A stretch of 6,149 nt of DNA, taken from the NCBI GenBank assembly GCA_019237175.1, contig JAFAHP010000269.1, forward strand, positions 1 through 6,149. The letters run 5' to 3'. Position 1 is the stretch's first letter, and each line of letters starts with the position of its first letter. Under the pieces are notes generated by a model. That model had not been told where the DNA came from. It saw nothing but the letters and a program-made list of their open reading frames with translations, and ran no database searches. The position numbers were made by a program, and so were the translations under genes. Source of the stretch: Alphaproteobacteria bacterium. Its GTDB lineage: Bacteria; Pseudomonadota; Alphaproteobacteria; ATCC43930; CGMCC-115725. This document shows positions 5,156 to 6,149 of the stretch, in pieces.

Positions 5156-5302
5156 ATGCCATTTGATGGCGAGAAGCTGTCGGAGCCGGCAACCTCCTCG
5201 GCAGAGCCCGAAGATCAACCGCAGCGGGGTGACGCTCCGAGATAGCGGTATTCGCCCTGGGTTGTCACGCCGGGACCGGAATAAATCGTCTCTTATTGAG
5301 GT

Positions 5303-5641
5303 TCACGGCAACCGCTTCAGGCGGGCGAGCAATTCAGTCAGGCTGAGCGCGCCGTCCCAATAATCGATGATCACGGCGCGGTTGAGCTCGATCCATTGGC
5401 TCACCAGCCGCAGATCGGTGGGATCGAGATGGCCGATGACCAGTCGCGGAGTCGGGCGCACCGCAACCGATGCAACCCCAGTCCAAGCTCCGAGGCCGCC
5501 GTGAATGCGTGATACTTTGACCCGCACATCATGCCGGAAGCCGTCGTTTTCCGTCACCGATACGGCCATCGGCAGTCCGGTCTCAGAGGGCTGCAATTTC
5601 GCCATGGCATACGCTTCGTCGAGACCGTCGATTTCTCTCAT
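5303..5641 (-). CDS. Conserved-looking hypothetical protein, 112 aa
   Basis: ATG 5641 is preceded by GAGAGG (5653-5648) at 6 nt, giving 112 residues. A longer frame to 5692 adds an unlikely Arg/Pro-rich leader. The visible blocks are TGLPMAVSVTENDGFRHDVR (21-40), VKVSRIHGGLGAWTGVASVAVRPTPR (41-66) and a C-terminal SQWIELNRAVIIDYWDGALS with LTELLARLKRLP (81-112). These look like a well-folded alpha/beta protein, and I recall similar uncharacterised alphaproteobacterial proteins without an assigned role. The C-terminal W...N....DYW pattern loosely resembles the end of DUF4160 proteins, but this is not proof of kinship. No membrane segment or signal is seen. It lies between glnA and the accessory patch, same strand as both. 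Function unknown. Confidence 0.75.
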   Translation of the reverse strand: MREIDGLDEAYAMAKLQPSETGLPMAVSVTENDGFRHDVRVKVSRIHGGLGAWTGVASVAVRPTPRLVIGHLDPTDLRLVSQWIELNRAVIIDYWDGALSLTELLARLKRLP

Positions 5642-5965
5642 CGCGCGCCTCTCACGCTCCGGACCGCGCGGCCGCGTCGGTGGAGCGAGCACTCCGCTCG
5701 TGCATGTGGCCAGGGGCGCCGGCGGGTTGCCGCTCGGTTGCGCACCGCTGGCTTTATGCCCGAAGGTGGCGCGGCCCCTGGCAAGGCCGGTGTTTTTACG
5801 TTGCGGGCCTGCCCTTCGGGCATCTCGGAATGACGGATCTTCCTACCCCGCCGGTTCGTGCACAGCCTTCGGCGCGAAGCCCATCATTTCTGTGTTGAAG
5901 GTGGGTTTCCGCCGGCTTTCTGCCGGGGTCGACCCGCCCGACGGTTCCAGCCTCGGATCGTCCAC
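5642..5965. other. Gene-free spacer downstream of glnA
   Basis: No frame here on either strand looks like a real protein; the open frames are short, compositionally odd and lack ribosome sites. Two long-arm inverted repeats occupy 5710-5823. A small CCGGC-TTTCT-GCCGG stem and a GGGTCGACCC palindrome lie near 5911-5935. None is followed by a T-run in the glnA direction, so no standard glnA terminator can be named. The ribosome site and any promoter of the 112-aa gene must lie at its left end. Confidence 0.6.
5710..5823. repeat. Nested inverted repeats, possible REP- or MITE-like element
   Basis: ATGCCCGAAGG (5756-5766) and CCTTCGGGCAT (5813-5823) are perfect 11-bp inverted arms 46 nt apart. 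CCAGGGGC (5710-5717) and GCCCCTGG (5774-5781) form a second, overlapping 8-bp pair. A local hairpin TGCCC-GAA-GGGCA is also seen on the minus strand within the right arm. The flank on the minus strand, CGTCATTCCGAG, resembles the ends of dispersed intergenic repeats in alphaproteobacteria as I remember them. No target-site duplication was found. Confidence 0.4.
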
Positions 5966-6149
5966 TCACACCGAATAATACATCTGGAATTCGATCGGGT
6001 GGGGGGTGTGCTCGAAATTGTACACCTCCTCCCATTTCAGTTCCATGTAGGCCGCGATCTGGTCTTGGGTGAAGACGTCGCCCTTTAACAAGAATGCGTG
6101 GTCGTGCGCCAATTCGCCCAATGCTTCGCGCAACGAGCCGCACACCACC
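5966..6149 (-). CDS. glnA: Glutamine synthetase, C-terminal 60 residues, cut by window edge
   Basis: Glutamine synthetase (type I) makes glutamine from glutamate, ammonia and ATP, the main route of nitrogen assimilation in the cytoplasm. Only the last 60 complete codons are present. The segment runs GSLREALGELAHDHAFLLKG, DVFTQDQIAAYMELKWEEV, and ends TPHPIEFQMYYSV at TGA 5968-5966. This C-terminal end (GDVF...AY..LK.EEV....TPHPIEF.MYYSV) is diagnostic for bacterial GlnA. The catalytic residues and the adenylylation tyrosine lie beyond the right edge. glnB, which often precedes glnA in alphaproteobacteria, would also lie there. The next gene downstream on the same strand starts 325 nt away, so co-transcription is doubtful. 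Confidence 0.95.
   Translation of the reverse strand, partial: VVCGSLREALGELAHDHAFLLKGDVFTQDQIAAYMELKWEEVYNFEHTPHPIEFQMYYSV

Noticed and set aside
5120..5200. The minus-strand frame CRLRQLLAIKWHVLDRERNEV resembles box I of tyrosine recombinases (GxRxxELLALxWxDxD).
   Set aside because: The Glu of the box is Gln and the first Asp is Val. Neither a downstream HxxR block nor a catalytic Tyr follows, and the sequence turns into an unrelated hydrophobic segment. Treated as chance.
5215..5268. In-frame TGA following ...RCG in a short minus-strand frame, considered as a selenocysteine codon.
   Set aside because: No recognisable selenoprotein family or SECIS-like hairpin follows, and the frame after the TGA loses coding character. 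Gene debris is simpler.
5280..5297. AT-rich pair AATAA / TTATT after the 112-aa gene, considered as a terminator.
   Set aside because: A five-base A/T stem with an 8-nt loop is too weak, and no U-run follows.
4004..5336. A 13-bp exact match GGCGAGCAATTCA at 4004-4016 and 5324-5336, encoding ELLA in both minus-strand frames.
   Set aside because: A single 13-bp match is expected at an appreciable rate by chance in a 6-kb GC-rich window, and the flanks do not align.
1..6149. Search for CRISPR arrays, tRNA or rRNA genes and insertion-sequence transposases.
   Set aside because: No regularly spaced repeats, no cloverleaf or rRNA sequence, and no transposase motifs were seen by eye.

Overview
The window is GC-rich DNA, most likely from an alphaproteobacterium. 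This rests on protein character: an IF-1 with a basic tail lying between a cold-shock protein and a DEAD-box helicase, a ParE of alphaproteobacterial style, and a glutamine synthetase ending TPHPIEFQMYYSV. No 16S or other strong taxonomic marker is present, so the genus stays open.

Layout from the left edge. Positions 1-821 hold a minus-strand row that reads cspA-type cold-shock gene, then infA (IF-1), then a DEAD-box RNA helicase running off the left edge. It looks like a cold-adaptation or translation module: an RNA chaperone, an initiation factor and an RNA unwinder. infA starts with TTG directly behind an in-frame TGA. Positions 998-2992 hold a complete minus-strand parE (topoisomerase IV subunit B), whose ATG has no Shine-Dalgarno but lies 6 nt from a -10-like TATATC. 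Divergent from parE, on the plus strand, come a 67-aa protein (about 3158-3361) and msrB (3446-3937). A perfect 8-bp inverted repeat abuts the msrB ribosome binding site.

Positions 3938-5302 look like an accessory patch. A minus-strand DUF4160/DUF2442 pair overlaps by ATGA and resembles a toxin-antitoxin-style cassette. It is bracketed by two direct copies of one sequence (4090-4165 and 4908-5061). The left copy lacks 78 bp present in the right copy. Gene debris and unrecognised short frames surround the pair. The part of the right copy outside the pair carries a small ORF with strongly GC-biased third positions.

Positions 5303-5641 encode a well-formed 112-aa minus-strand protein of unrecognised function. 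A repeat-rich spacer without genes (5642-5965) separates it from the C-terminal end of glnA, which runs in from the right edge on the minus strand. Housekeeping genes (cold-shock row, parE, msrB, glnA) thus frame a short mosaic accessory region. The most notable points are the repeat-bracketed DUF4160/DUF2442 cassette, the palindrome in front of msrB, and non-standard initiation for infA and possibly parE.
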